Source: Artemia franciscana
Taxonomy: Eukaryota > Arthropoda > Branchiopoda > Anostraca > Artemiidae
Assembly (NCBI RefSeq): GCF_032884065.1
Contig: NC_088880.1
Location: 23,041,696 to 23,105,695, forward strand
DNA length: 64,000 bases
Reading direction: 5' to 3'
Numbering within the stretch: the first letter of the stretch is position 1; each line of letters begins with the position of its first letter. The notes below the pieces were generated by a model. The model searched no databases and was not told the origin of the DNA. It worked only from the letters and a program-made list of their open reading frames with translations. Both the position numbers and the translations under genes were made by a program. Positions 12,138-45,672 of the stretch are shown here, one piece after another.

Positions 12138-12492
12138 AAATATACCTGCCAACTTGCCAAGTTCCTAATTTGCTGCTATATAACCGATAATCCTTACTTT
12201 TTTTTCCTTTTTTCAGGGACTGAATTTTGCATCTGCTTGAAAATATAATTTTGGGTTGTATCTGAAGAGGGATGATCGCTCATAATTTTTTGTCATAAAA
12301 TTCAAAGAACGAAGCGGATTTTTTCCTTTCTCAAATTATTTAGGTGGCCTACTTCTCAAGACAGACATGTACCTGTTTTAAACAAATCTAATTTTATTAT
12401 TAATTTACAGTTAATTACTTCATTTAATCATAATTAACTAAATCAAATAGATTAATCAAATTAATTACTAAGAATCAAACCATAAAAATCAC

Positions 12493-12498
12493 AATAAA
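12493..12498 (+). promoter_or_regulatory. Candidate poly(A) signal of the cytospin-like gene
   Basis: First AATAAA after the stop codon, about 355 nt downstream. A second AATAAA at 15347-15352, followed by a GT-rich stretch, could serve a much longer 3' UTR. No transcript evidence. Confidence 0.35.
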
Positions 12499-12499
12499 T

Positions 12500-14985
12500 C
12501 ATTATTATTTATCATAGCCACCAAGGGTAAGTGTGTTTGGTCAAATATATAAACCTTTTATTCTTTTATAGACCATATTTTCTTTTATCTGTGCCCCCCC
12601 CCCCCCCAGTTCAAACAACGTCGACAAACCCTTTAAATTTTCTTGACGACTAAACGTAAATATCGAATTGGAAATAATTTTTGTATATTTGAATGACAAA
12701 ATTCGTTCCAAATTTTGGGGCCTTGTCCTTTTTCTCAGGTACGATCTTGACATCGTTTTGCCTTCTGTTTTTTGTCTGCAAGATGAATAAAATTTGAAAT
12801 GTGTTCGTTTTTTCCGTGTACTTAAGATATTATATGGCATACTATCAAATAGTTGAAGACTAGAGTAGCACCACATCATCTGCCAGGTATGAGGGCAAGA
12901 TTTTTCAAACCTTTAAAAGTGTATAGTAATATTTTTCCAAATGTTTTTGAACAGTAAACTGTATTTAAATTCAAATTGCCATCATAAATCTTGCTTTTTT
13001 ATGTTTTTTTTTATTACGTAGGTTTTACAATTCAATGCATCTTTGAAGAAAAGACTGTAGTAACAAAAGAAATTTAATAGAATAATAGAAAAAATAATTT
13101 AAAAACCTAACTGAGTTTCATTTTTTAGAGTTTTGCAACTTCGATACCATGAACGGAAAATAATTAATCCTTAAAATTGTTTCTTCGTCGACGCTTCAAC
13201 AACATGTGAAAAAAAGCTAATACGTTAACCTTAACCCAGGTACTTCCATCACATGATAGTTCTAATTGATTGTTCATTTCATTTCTTGATCAAATTTGCT
13301 TGATCAGGCTAAACAAATCCTTTCTTACATCCCAAGAAAATCTGCAAGTATTACTGAATAATGAGATAATTATATTTTTTCTAATTTGCCATATATTGCC
13401 CGTTATGTCATGATTTATTTCATTTATCAAAAATCAAAGCATATAAAGAAAAATGAAGAAACGATTTAAAGTCTTCTCAAACGAGTCCGAATCTAGTGAA
13501 TTCAAAACGTCTGAGGGGTATGAAACCTGGCAACTTGCCAAGACATTCTGGCTAGAACCTGGATTATCTATTATTTGTAGTTAACTGCTAATTGAAGGAT
13601 CGTACACAATTCTGGTACTTACCAGTATCCAGGGAGGAGGGAGGAAACAAGAAATATCTGCTTCATAATTTGCCTCTGGAGGAAATCCACAAAACTTCGG
13701 TAGAACCGAACGCTTGGATTTAAATCGGAGTATTTTTGAAGAATAAAACAATGCTATTGAATCCTGTTTTGTGATATACCACTTAGTTTATAATCCTATG
13801 GATTTAGTACTGAATAGGTTTGCTAGGTGTCAGATTGGGTATTTTTATTTTAAGAATTTAGACATCAATTTTCCTTAAGCCTATTATTTGTATTTTAAGG
13901 CTAGGTTAGTGGAATTTAGTCCACTGAGAGAAAAACTGATTTATAGGCGCATAATCTTACTCCATGAATAATAATTCCCATTCGTAAACCTATGATTTGT
14001 AATCTTTGGGCTAGACGAGCTATTCGTAATATTTTGGAAAGCTTTCAGCCTGTTAAGTGAAAGAAAAAAGATGATTTAGAAGAACATAACCAATTTCCTT
14101 AATATAATGTGGTTGTACAAAAAATATTCAATATTTTTTAGATTAAATACAGGGTTTATTAAAACAAACAAAAAACAAAATAAACCACTTAACCTTCCTT
14201 AAGTTTTCGCTTGTCCGGTGTGTATCAGCCCCTTTAAAATATAGAATACCATTAAATATTAAGAGAGACGAGAAGAAAGTAAGAGAAAAAATCCTGCTGC
14301 TACCCAGTTCCGGATCACCACAACCCTTCCTTTACATGCTGCCTTTGTTTTGATAAAACAGTTTACAGTATTTATGGAAACATTCGATTCAACTATTTAC
14401 TTGCATTTTTGTTTAGTTTCCATATTCTGTTTAAAATGAAACTACTACATATTTACTAAAATTTGGGATGGGTCAGGAGGAGTTAGTTTTGTAGAAAGCG
14501 TCCTTTTCACCTATTGTATAAAAACATGAGTTATAAATGTAAGGCTGGGAAGGTTTGTGTGACTGCCCAACTGTACTATACATTGTTGGAGTTCCAGGAT
14601 TAAATCTTTCAAGTATCGCAGTTTGTAAAGCAGGTATCGTAGTTTGCAAAATTTAAGGTTTATGCGACTGCCCACTTATATTATGCATTGTTGGAATACC
14701 AGAATAAAATTCAATATTAAATCTTTCAAATTTTGCAGTTTGTAAAGCTTAAATTGATTTTTTCCAATGTTAATTCGTTCTATCTCGAACGCTACTTTCA
14801 GTCCCAAATATAACGAATCGAACGAATAATTGAGTCATCAGTGTTACACCTAAAGATCTTATCTGACATTTTTTACACTTCTGAGGTAATTACCAAAAAA
14901 TTTTACTATGCTGTTCTATAAAAAAAAAAGGATCAGTAGTTTAATTTAGGTCAGGAGGATCAAGATATAACTGAAGATTCGTTGC
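12500..14985. other. Convergent intergenic region, nothing recognised
   Basis: AT-rich sequence between the 3' ends of two convergent genes. The 112-codon open frame at 12541-12879 (-) includes a poly-C run and has no protein-like conservation that I can recognise. Confidence 0.45.
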
Positions 14986-14989
14986 CCTG

Positions 14990-15645
14990 ATGATCCTTCC
15001 TAGGGCTGTCTATTGAGGGGGGGGGGTTAAGAGGGGGTGTGTCTCCCTTATAGCCTACACCCCCATTAAATTTCGAAAAACACCTTGTTTGGGGGGGGGG
15101 TCATTGAAAACACTTTTTCTTGTATTTTCATTGGAAAAATTAAAAAAGTTACAAATTTATCTCTCTTCCCATTTTGAGAAAAATATTTTGACCCTCTCTA
15201 AAATTTTCGTGAATTGACGTCACTGATCCTTCCTCAGCGTGAGAATGTTTTAAGCAGTCTTTAGGCATGACAGCGATGAAGTGTCGTTTTAAGCATTCCC
15301 TTTTTTTGTCTTTATATATGACATGTGAATCCTTACTCTGTTTGTAAATAAAACTAATATTATTTACTCGTGTTTTTGACTATTTATTTAATTGCTAGTT
15401 CTTCTTTTTTTGTGAAATTAAGGTCTAGTTGTAATTTTACGGTCAGCATGGCCGTATTCTTTTTGTTTGGGGGGGGGGGGGGGTGGTGGTACAAAAGAAT
15501 TTTTATTCGAGGGAGGTTGCAAAAAACTTTAAAAATGCATTGAAAATTTGTTTATATTTATTTTTGTTACGTTTTTAAGAGTCGGACAGACATTTCAGGG
15601 GGGGGGTCAAACCCCCTCCCTGGATACGCCCTTGGTCAGCATATT
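14990..15645. repeat. Fragments of a dispersed G-run repeat
   Basis: Blocks at 15005-15150 and 15455-15645 contain G runs of 8-14, 'GAAAAACACCTT', a 'TTATTTTTGTTACGTTTTTA' block and CCCTGGATACGCCCTTG. Related blocks occur at 17105-17500 and 36925-37390. Non-coding. Confidence 0.55.
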
Positions 15646-15670
15646 CACATATTTTTTTACTGACATTTTT

Positions 15671-15737
15671 CTCGAACCCTTGCCCCTCGGACAAAGATTC
15701 CGAACACAGCGCGCCAACCACTTAGCCAGGACGACTT
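15671..15737 (-). mobile_element. tRNA-derived SINE head or tRNA-like relic
   Basis: On the minus strand the sequence opens with a tRNA-type A box (TGGCTAAGTGGTTGGCGC), then after about 40 nt a B box (GGTTCGAG). Spacing and both internal Pol III promoter boxes fit a tRNA or tRNA-derived SINE. I cannot form a clean acceptor stem, and A-rich sequence follows, so a SINE fragment is favoured. Confidence 0.45.
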
Positions 15738-15739
15738 AA

Positions 15740-17104
15740 AAGCTTATAGATGAGCCTGTAGAATCCTGACTGATGCTCCAAAGTAAGGGAGAATCAATAA
15801 AGACAATATCGATTTGGGTACTGGCTATCGCGCTTTTGAGCATATGAAGGCTTTGTCGAGGACATGGGCAGAATCTCAAGTTCAGCATTGGCTATGTTCA
15901 TGCTTTCATGGAATGCGGGGAAGTCTAAACTCACTAGAACTTAAGAAAACGTAGGTCTATAAGGAAACACGGAGCATTTTTCATCCAGTGAAACAAGAAA
16001 ATATACAAATATTTTGTCCGATATCTCTTCTTAGTCTTCCCCCATGCAAAAATAAAATAGAATGAATTCCAGAAATTGTAAAAAAGACGAAGCTCAGTAA
16101 TAAAATATACTATAAAGATCTGTTCTCTCGCATGAACTGTAAAATGGTCGGATAAGTGGAGGTGTAGGTCGAAACTTTTGTATTGTTTCCTTGTTTTTTC
16201 CTCCTGCGTTTTATTATTGTCTTATCCAAAGGGTGTCTTATCTCAGAACTTACTTATTATTTTGAGTGACAGCACCTTTACGTTGGTAATTTTAAAAAAT
16301 CCTATAAGATGAAACACATTCCATGTTGTCGTCCAGCCAAATTTTATTGGTACCACTCGGGCAAATCAAATATGCTTTTTTTTTTTGCTCTACTGGTGGC
16401 TAAATATACATTTTCAATGAAAATATATGTTTCACTGTTGTAGAAAACTCAATCGAGTTCGGCCTTTTTTGAATGAACAACATCGTAGTTTTTAGTCTTT
16501 AAGATAAAAAGATTTGATATCTGTATACTTGCTTGAAAGGAATTGGTACACCATTTCGAATTGACATACCGAGAATAAAGCATCTACGATGTTTTGGTTG
16601 GAGCCGGACAGTATTGAGATTTCTGTTATTTTGATTGGCTTGGTCGAGAACTTTTCCCTTCATTACCCGTCCTAATGTTTAAAAAAAAAAAATAATAACC
16701 TTAATAGCGTCATGGTTAACAAAATACATCAAGGGCCAAGGATTAGGGTAATTATTCGCCTGTTAGTTGAAATGGGATGACATGAGTGATTTGCAATGTA
16801 GAAAAAGAAAATTCATCCGTTCCTATAGCATTAAAACGAAAGAAATAAGTAAGTAACTATTTTGATATATTAGGCCTTGAATATCTATCAAATTGGCTTT
16901 GCTTAGAGTTTTGGACATTTTCTCACAGCCGAGCGACAATGGAAATCCATTGTTCAATATGGTGTTTGTCTCCTTAGAGGATTATGAAGGCCCGAATTCT
17001 GGCAAAAATTGTTAAAAATGAAGCTTCATCAAATGTCATAGTAAAATTTCTTGCTTGTGTTTGGTTACGTAGAAGGTTATAGAAACCTCAATGTTGGCAA
17101 AATT
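15740..17104. other. No recognised feature
   Basis: AT-rich intergenic sequence without recognisable exon or repeat boundary. Confidence 0.45.
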
Positions 17105-17500
17105 GGCGTACCCTGGATTTTTTTTTGTGGAGGGGGACAAAGAAAACTTCAAAAAAGCACAAAAAAGTTGTCCATTTTTATTTTTGTTAAGTTTTTGCGT
17201 GTTGGACAAAACCGTACTGTTTTGAAGCTCCTGCGATGTTTTCATATTAAAGATAATTATTTAGGGAGATTTATCAGGTCAGTGGAAAGGAATCATGAAA
17301 CAGAAAATGTTGAACTTGACATTTGTATTGTGTGTAGTCCCATGCATTTTGAAGGTTTTCTGCTGAAATGGTAGTAAATGTTTAATGGTACTAATTCCTT
17401 CTATATCAATATAAATTTTATGATCTTTTAAAAATATTTTCTGATAAAAATTTCTATGAAGGGGGGGGGGGTATGACCCTGGATACGGCCTTGTGATACA
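17105..17500. repeat. Fragments of the G-run dispersed repeat, interrupted
   Basis: Two flanking pieces carry the family blocks (GTACCCTGGATTTTTTTTTG with a T-rich 'ATTTTTGTTAAGTTTTTGCG' block near 17100-17215, and G10 with ATGACCCTGGATACGGCCTT near 17460-17490), separated by about 240 bp of unrelated sequence. Confidence 0.5.
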
Positions 17501-17523
17501 TATTTGTGCTTTTATAATCTGGA

Positions 17524-17529
17524 TTTATT
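17524..17529 (-). promoter_or_regulatory. Poly(A) signal of the serine protease gene
   Basis: AATAAA on the minus strand, about 68 nt after the protease stop codon. Distance and position fit a short 3' UTR. Confidence 0.6.
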
Positions 17530-17596
17530 TGAGTTGCAATCTAGCTCTTTAAAAAAAAATTGTCCCTGGAAATACTGATCTAGTAAGCAGCTTAAA

Positions 17597-38830
<21,234 letters not shown>

Positions 38831-38864
38831 GGTGCACTAAATGTTTTCACACACCGAAAGTGTA

Positions 38865-38869
38865 ACTGA
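38865..38869 (-). promoter_or_regulatory. Candidate initiator (TCAGT) of the protease gene
   Basis: The arthropod initiator consensus TCAGT lies 37 nt upstream of the start codon on the minus strand. No convincing TATA box about 30 nt further up. Weak on its own. Confidence 0.3.
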
Positions 38870-40448
38870 CACTTTTTAGAAACTAAATGCCAAAATGATA
38901 TTCAGTAGGTGATAAATACAAAATTACAAAGGTAATAAACATAGTAGATGGTAATTACTGTACGGTAATTAATTGATAAAGCACAGTCGTTAACGAACGA
39001 TTGATTTCAGCTTTCCACAATGTAAAAAAATTTAATTTTTTCTAAATAAGGTCAAAGAGAAATCTAACACGTAGTTGCTTGTTAAAAAAAGAGGTGGTCT
39101 TATTGGTGCTGGTTCTGGCCTCTCTTGCGCCCAGCGCAGAATCTTGATTACCCCGCCTCCTATCTCCCACAAAATTTTCAGGCTAAATCTTAACAAAATT
39201 TTCATTTATTAACAAGATTATTTTAAATCTCTGGATCAATTAGTTAACTTATTTTTCAGTTATAACTTAACTTAGTAGTTAAATTATTCAGTTTTAATTA
39301 ATTATTTTAACTTTATCTGTTTAACTTATTACTTTAACTGTTGTTATTTAATTATTTTCTATTTAACTTTATTTTATTAATAATTTGTTAATCATTTCAT
39401 TTATTAACTGAGCTCACTACTTTATTCATAAAATTTCAAAAATTGTAAAATGATTATAACCGTTAGATTATTAGTATGAAATTTTGCGCCCCTTAAATTT
39501 CTTAAACTTCTTTCATCCTTCACTTGGGGCAAGTACCCCTTCCTGTCCCTCCCCTAAATCCGTCTCTGGGTCATATACCTGGGGTAGGGTTTTTTTTTGT
39601 CTCTCAGGGAAGCTAGAAGTTCAGACGGGTTTACAATGGGGGAACTTTCAATATACAATTATAAATCTTTTAGAAACTCAAACCAGTTTAATTGTCAGCA
39701 AATCACTACATTTTCTTAATTCTACTGAATTCCGAGCGAGAAAAATCGTTTTATTTAAATCGATAATTTAAAATCTACGAGACACAAGATGCGAGACTCT
39801 CCGATTCAGCCTCTTATTTAAGTGGTTCTTATACCATCTTGCTAGGACTCTTGGTCCAAAATAGTGAGACTTCTGGGTTGCGTAAATGAAACTGTAACCA
39901 AAGAATCAATGGCTATCCTATGCTCTCCCTTTACAAACCTGCTATTTTCAATCTCAAACAGTTGCATAAAATGAGCTGATTTTCATTAGTTACCACAGCA
40001 AAACACACATGTTACAACTTATAAATATATTACCTAAATTTAGACTTTAATATCTGTGTATTATTTTGACAAAAATAAATTGAAGTATAATTCAATTTTT
40101 GGCAACTATGCTGTCACTAATCTTCCGGGTTTAATGCTCCAAGTTGGTATTAAAGACCGTTAAAGAAACTGAACCGATTAATGATTATATGCCAAATTGA
40201 TGTTGTGATCTTTGATCCGCTGCAGATCATTTGGAAGAAACTAAATAGCCAATTTTCACAACATGTGCTTGCCATGTGTGCTCATAAAGCTGCTACCGTG
40301 TTTCACATCACGTGTTTCCATCAAGTTATTCACTTTCGTTGTGCATCAAATTTCAATTCTTATCGAAGTAACATCATTTATTTACCCTAGAAGGTTCTTC
40401 AAAAATACATTTTCACCGCATAAAATAGTTTTCGAGCTATATATATAT
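38870..40448. other. Upstream region of the protease gene, nothing recognised
   Basis: AT-rich, with runs of TTAATTA-like low complexity at 39240-39420. No exon seen on either strand. Confidence 0.45.
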
Positions 40449-42203
40449 TAAATAAAAAAAAACTAATTTTTTTAGCTGAAAGTAAGGAGCGACATTAAAA
40501 CATAAAACGAACAGAAATTACTCCGTATATGAAATGGGTTGTCCCCTCCGCAGTCCCACGCTCTTTACGCTAAAGTTTTTAATTGTTTTAAAAGGTAGAA
40601 TTGTGGCAAAGAGTCAAACTTTAGCGTAAAGAGCGAGGGACTGCGGAGGGGACAACCCATTTCATATACGGAGTAATTTCTGTTCGTTTTATGTTTTAAT
40701 GTCGCTCCTTACTTTCAGCTAAAAAAATTAGTTTTTTTTTATTTAATTTCTGAACGTTTTTGAACTAATGCATGTTTGGTTTTGGCTCTCCGCACATAAA
40801 TTATTAAAATGAAATTTATATATTAATTCTTTTTTTGGCTAAATGGCTTTCTCTTAGTTTTGATCAGACGATTTTGAGAAATAAGGGGTGGAGAAGGAGG
40901 CCTAGTTACCCTCAAATTTTTTTGTTACTTAAAAAGGCGACTAGAACTTTTAATTTTTAACGACCGTTTTTATTAGTAAAAAATATACGTAACTGAAGAA
41001 TTAACTTACGTAACAAACTTTCATAACCTTATATTTTTATTATGTATACGAAGGGGTTTGTACCCTCGTTAATACCTCGCTCTTTACACTAAATCGTAAG
41101 TTTTGTCCCAATTCTTTAAGAATGACCCCTGAATCAGAAAGGCGTTAGAATAAATAGTTGAAATTACTAAAAATACTTTAGCATAAAGAGCAAGGTATTT
41201 ATCTTCTCCTAAATACCTCGCTCTTTATGCTAAAGTATTCTTAGAACCCGTCATATGCGGAATAATCTCTTTTCGTTTTAAGTTTCAATACTACTTCTTC
41301 CTTTCATTTGAAAAAACGTTTTCATGTTTATTTTTCATTGTTTTCTTACAGTGATGCTAGAGAATCCTGCGCCCTTTTCATTGAATTTTTATTCCCCCAT
41401 GACAGATTCCTCCAAGGAAAGATCCTCCAACATAGCCCCCTCTCCTCAGCCCCACCCCCAAACAAAATAAAATCCCCCTGAAAACGTCTGTACACTTCCC
41501 AATAACCATTACTATATCTAAACACTGGTCAAAGTTTGTAACTTGCAGCCCCTCCCCCAGGGATTGTGGGGGAGTAAGTCATCCCCAAAGACATAGTTAT
41601 TATGGTTTTCGACTATGCTGAACAAAATGGATATCTCAAAATTTTAATCCGTTGACTTTTGGAAAAAAATGAGCGTGGGAGGGGGCCTAGATGCCCTCCA
41701 ATTTCTTTGGTCACTTAAAAAGGGCACTAGAACTTTTCATTTCCGTCAGAATGAGCCCTCTTGCGACATTCTAGGACCACTTGGTCGATGCGATGACCCC
41801 TGGGGAAAAGAAAAAAAAAACAAAAAAACAAAAAAACAAATAAACACGCACCCGTGATTTGTCTTCTGGCAAAAAATACAAAATTCCACATTTTTGTAGA
41901 TAGGAGCTTGAAACTGCTACAGTAGGGTTCTCTGATACGCTGAATCTGATGGTGTGATTTTCGTTAAGATCCTAAGACTTTTAGGGGGTGTTTCCCCCTA
42001 TTTTCCTAAATAAGGCAAATTTTCTCAGGCTCGTAACTTTTGATGGGTAAGACTAAACTTGATGAAACTTATATATTTAAAATCAGCATTAATATGCGAT
42101 TCTTTTGATGTAGCTATTGATATCAAACTTCAATTTTTTAGAGTTTTGGTTACTATTGAGCCGGGTCGCTCCTTACTACAGTTCGTTACCACGAACTGTT
42201 TGA
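40449..42203 (+). mobile_element. Non-coding foldback element, copy 2
   Basis: Same structure and orientation as 20826-22554, with high similarity by eye along its length. Large inverted repeat (arms 40449-40575 and 40619-40745), 43-nt loop 40576-40618, third partial arm near 41175-41330, 3' GGTCGCTCCTTAC and terminal hairpin. The loop is in the opposite orientation to copy 1 although the arms and the remaining 1.4 kb are not inverted. Confidence 0.8.
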
Positions 42204-43500
42204 TACATATTTATTTTACCAAAAGAGCAAATCTTCTTTTTCTAATTGAGAATGTCTCACGTGTCATTGTTATTGGGTTGGAGGAGGAGCTTTCGCAGCT
42301 GTGCTGGCCTCAAACAGCTTGGTGATGTGGTGAGTTATTAGTAGTAGTTAGTAGTATAATGCTATTTGTGTGTTATCTTTATTTCCATGGCCGGAAGAGT
42401 GTTTACAAAACTATGAACGACATCTGGTGTTTTGCGACTCTTTTTTTTATTGTAATAATGAGAATTATTAATTTAACTAGTTTGTTTGGTAAAATTACGG
42501 TAGTAATAAATATCTAATTTGAGTACCTTAAAGAAAAATGATTACAGAGCTGGAAAATGTCAAGGATCGCCATATGCTAGATGGCGTCGATGGGTTTTTT
42601 TTCTGGAGACACTAGCACCAGTTCTATTCTTGTAAGTTACCCATACTCTTTTGATAAGAAACTAAATTCAAATTGACAAAATGACCAAGGTAATGTATAT
42701 GCTACCAATGGGCTACATTCCACCACCACTACCTTAATGGCGTTTTAATAATCTGATCTGGATAGATTGCCGTCGATTACTGATAATAGTTTAAGGTTTT
42801 TAGTGGCTATCAGCGGGAGGTTCCTGAAAAGCAGCCTTGTAGAGTGAAAAAAAAATTAGATGGCTGTATTTTTTTTTGTATATTGAAATTGTAATTTTTC
42901 AACGCGAGCACTTTGTAGTAATTCTTAGTAAATTGTAAGTCCATTTGTGTTTAGCGTGATTGTATATTATCGTCGTGGCCCATGCAGCCAAAACTAAAAA
43001 ATGTGATTTTAAGGAAACTGTCTAACCACAAACATTTTCCAATTAAGTTTGTAAATAGTAATTCTCATTCGTATTGAATTGAACAGGAATTTCAAGTTAT
43101 CGGATGAAATATTTTCTGAATTACGAAAAAGAACGTAAAATCCATAAAAATGTTATCAAATCAAAGTAAAAGTGTACAATATTGAAATCACCATTGTCAA
43201 AAAACCTTGAACTGAAGGTTTACAGTTCCTCACCTTAAACAACAAGGAAGATTTTTGCATGGATAGCAATGATGCGTCTCGCTTTTTTCCACTTCTCCAT
43301 TCCCCGGTTTAATCTCATCAAACCAACCATAGGCAGCGCAATAGCGCTGCCAAAGGAAAGAGCGATGTTGGCACAATGTATTACTTACTTACTTTTATTT
43401 ATTTATTTATTTCTTTTAGACCAGGGCACTTCTTATCAAGGAGTTGTCGTAGAAACTTTGAAAAAGGGCTCATGTGATCGAAAATTGAAAGAGCTAGTAC
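42204..43500. other. No recognised gene; GC hairpin at about 43333-43352
   Basis: Mostly AT-rich sequence. GGCAGCGCAATAGCGCTGCC at about 43333-43352 is an 8-bp-arm hairpin. Nearly the same hairpin, in reverse orientation with the flanking word CTATGG, occurs at 58911-58932, so it belongs to a dispersed element. Confidence 0.5.
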
Positions 43501-43900
43501 CCTTTTTCGTGGTCCTAAGTGATTGAAGGGCGACCAACCCCCCCCCCCCATGCTCAACAATTGCTCAAAGACATCCAACCAAAATTTTAAGATAAGAACC
43601 TTTTAACGTAATTAAAAAGTCCGGTAATTATATCTTTGAGGATGCCAACCCCCCGACAGCCCTCTGAGCAAGGGTCGTAAGTTATGCCCTGGGGGCATAT
43701 AAGGTTCTTATAGAAAGGGTGGTCGTATAAATTTCGGAAGGGACTCGCTGGATTGGTGATCAGAAATTCTAGTGCCCTTTTTGAAATTCAAAGTGATCGA
43801 AGGACGGATACCTCCCACACCTCTTATTTTTCCCGGAAAGTAGTGATGGGGTTCCGGTTTTGGGAAGTACCATAGGGGTAAACCTGAAGTTGCTAGGCCC
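43500..43900. repeat. Probable dispersed repeat fragment
   Basis: Two partly similar blocks (TCCTAAGTGATTGAAGGGCG near 43513 and AAAGTGATCGAAGGACGGAT near 43790) with C/G runs; no coding sense. Family unknown. Confidence 0.35.
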
Positions 43901-43969
43901 TAAAGACGTTATTACGTACACCTAGGTCTTACGCAGTACGATAGTGCACTGTAACGGTATAGAACACCA

Positions 43970-44415
43970 ATATGTTACGTAACAAGGACTGTTTTCTTCG
44001 AGATGCAGGTGCTTGTTACGTAATAAGTTTTGTTTAATTTTGGTTGTTACGTAATACAAAGTTTTTTCTTTGATTGTTACGCAATATATTTTGAATAGTT
44101 TTTGTTGTTACGTAATAGGACCTGTTAGAGTCCATTAGTCAAGCGGGGAAGTCCCCGTTGTAACTGAGGGGGGCACACACGTGGGTGCTACGTAACGACA
44201 GTGCGCAAGTGGGTGTTACATAATGACGGTGCGCATGTGGGATTTTACGTAATGATGGTGCACACGTGGGATGTTGCGTAACGATGGTGCAGACTCGGGA
44301 TGTTATGTTACTGGGGCGCACACGTGGGATATTACGTAACTACGGTGCACACATGGGTGTTACGTAAGGACGGGGTACGGCTGTTATGCAATACCGGTGC
44401 GCACACTGGTGTTAC
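43970..44415. repeat. Minisatellite of about 32-bp units rich in TTACGTAA and CACGTG
   Basis: Proper tandem units run from about 44160 to 44415 (GGTGCACACGTGGGATGTTA type, then CGTAACGA). The motif TTACGTAA occurs exactly seven times: 43975, 44016, 44047, 44108, 44245, 44332 and 44360. CACGTG occurs three times: 44178, 44263 and 44321. The four upstream TTACGTAA copies are looser, in T-rich spacers. No coding sense. Confidence 0.85.
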
Positions 44416-45345
44416 ATAATACTTTAATAGATTTTTTCTTCAGGATTTCATTTTTCTTCAGAATTTTAATTTTATTTCAGGGTGTTTTATTTCTTCTTTC
44501 AATGCATTTTTTCTTCAGGATTTACTTTTCTTACAAGGCGTTTTTTAAGATTTCATTTTCTTTCATGATGTTTTTCTTACGAACTTTTATAATCTAAAGA
44601 TTTTTGTCCGCATTATTATTCAAAAGAGATTTCAATCCAATGGAATGGATTACTAGACAGCTGGACTATGAAAGCCTTTCTAATATTATAATTCGAGTAA
44701 TAATTTCTACGTTATAACCTATTGCACGCAAGGAGAATCCCCTGTCCCAGCTTATTAGAATGATTAAATGAAACGCGTGTTTTCCTATGAGTACAATAAT
44801 TGATATTCAGGGGAGAAAATCGATTACTAGGATTTGGTCTCATTTGAAGTGCACCGCCTTTTTAAGTAATGCCCTAGGAGGGTATTATCAGATGATGTTG
44901 GGGTTTGGTCTTAGCGCATTTTTTAGTAATGGAGCCTTTTACTCAATTGGAATTGAATGTGCTATCAGAGATGATTTAAAAGCGAGAGTATCAATATGGC
45001 TAGAATATGGTACACTATCATTTATGATCAAAAGTCTTTCTTTCCCTCTTCACTACACATAATTTTTGACTTATATTAGAGACAATCTTGAACGAGCATG
45101 CCTATGTACATAGGCAACAAGATGCTTAAATTTTATTATTGAAATATATAGAATATTCGTCCTGGAACAAGAAATCTAAAGAATGAAGGGTTTTTTGTAC
45201 ATACAACTCTTATTAATAAAACCAAATTTTCAAGCGAAAAAACAAAACGTGAAAAAACTGGATATAGGATAAAATATAAGCAAAAAGAACCATGAATTAT
45301 AGAAAGGCAAGGGGACATAGAAACCAATTCCAAGGGGAGGGTTGT
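44416..45345. other. T-rich sequence, nothing recognised
   Basis: 44430-44590 has irregular repeats of TTTCTTCAGGATTT. The remainder is AT-rich, without exon or repeat boundary. Confidence 0.45.
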
Positions 45346-45349
45346 TATT

Positions 45350-45672
45350 ACAGGTAAATTTAAGCCTTATTCAGAGTTTTTTCTGAGAGGTTTTTAATGA
45401 AATCCGAAGTTTCTTTAAGTCAAGACAATGCATATTCACGCCACCGTGACAGTCTTGGCTATTTCTGAGAGGTTTTAATGAAAATGCCACGTTTCTTTCG
45501 ACCCAAGACTCTGCATATTCATGCCACCGTGACAATATTTGCCTGGCCCACTCTAGAAAGCAATTTCAGTTTATTATTAGAGATAAATTTAAACCGTATT
45601 AAGAGTTATTTCTGAGACGTATTAACGAAAATGCCTCGTTTCTTTGACTCGGTGTTAGAACTTTAAGTCGTA
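45350..45672. repeat. Tandem repeat, about three units of roughly 100 bp
   Basis: Each unit contains TTTCTGAGA(G/C)GT, then TTAA(T/C)GAAAATGCC, then CGTTTCTTT. The first two also share GCATATTCA(C/T)GCCACCGTGA. The third is more diverged. Confidence 0.75.

Noticed and set aside
12541-12879. A 112-codon minus-strand frame past the cytospin stop
   Set aside because: It includes a poly-C run read as Gly; composition is typical of random AT-rich sequence.
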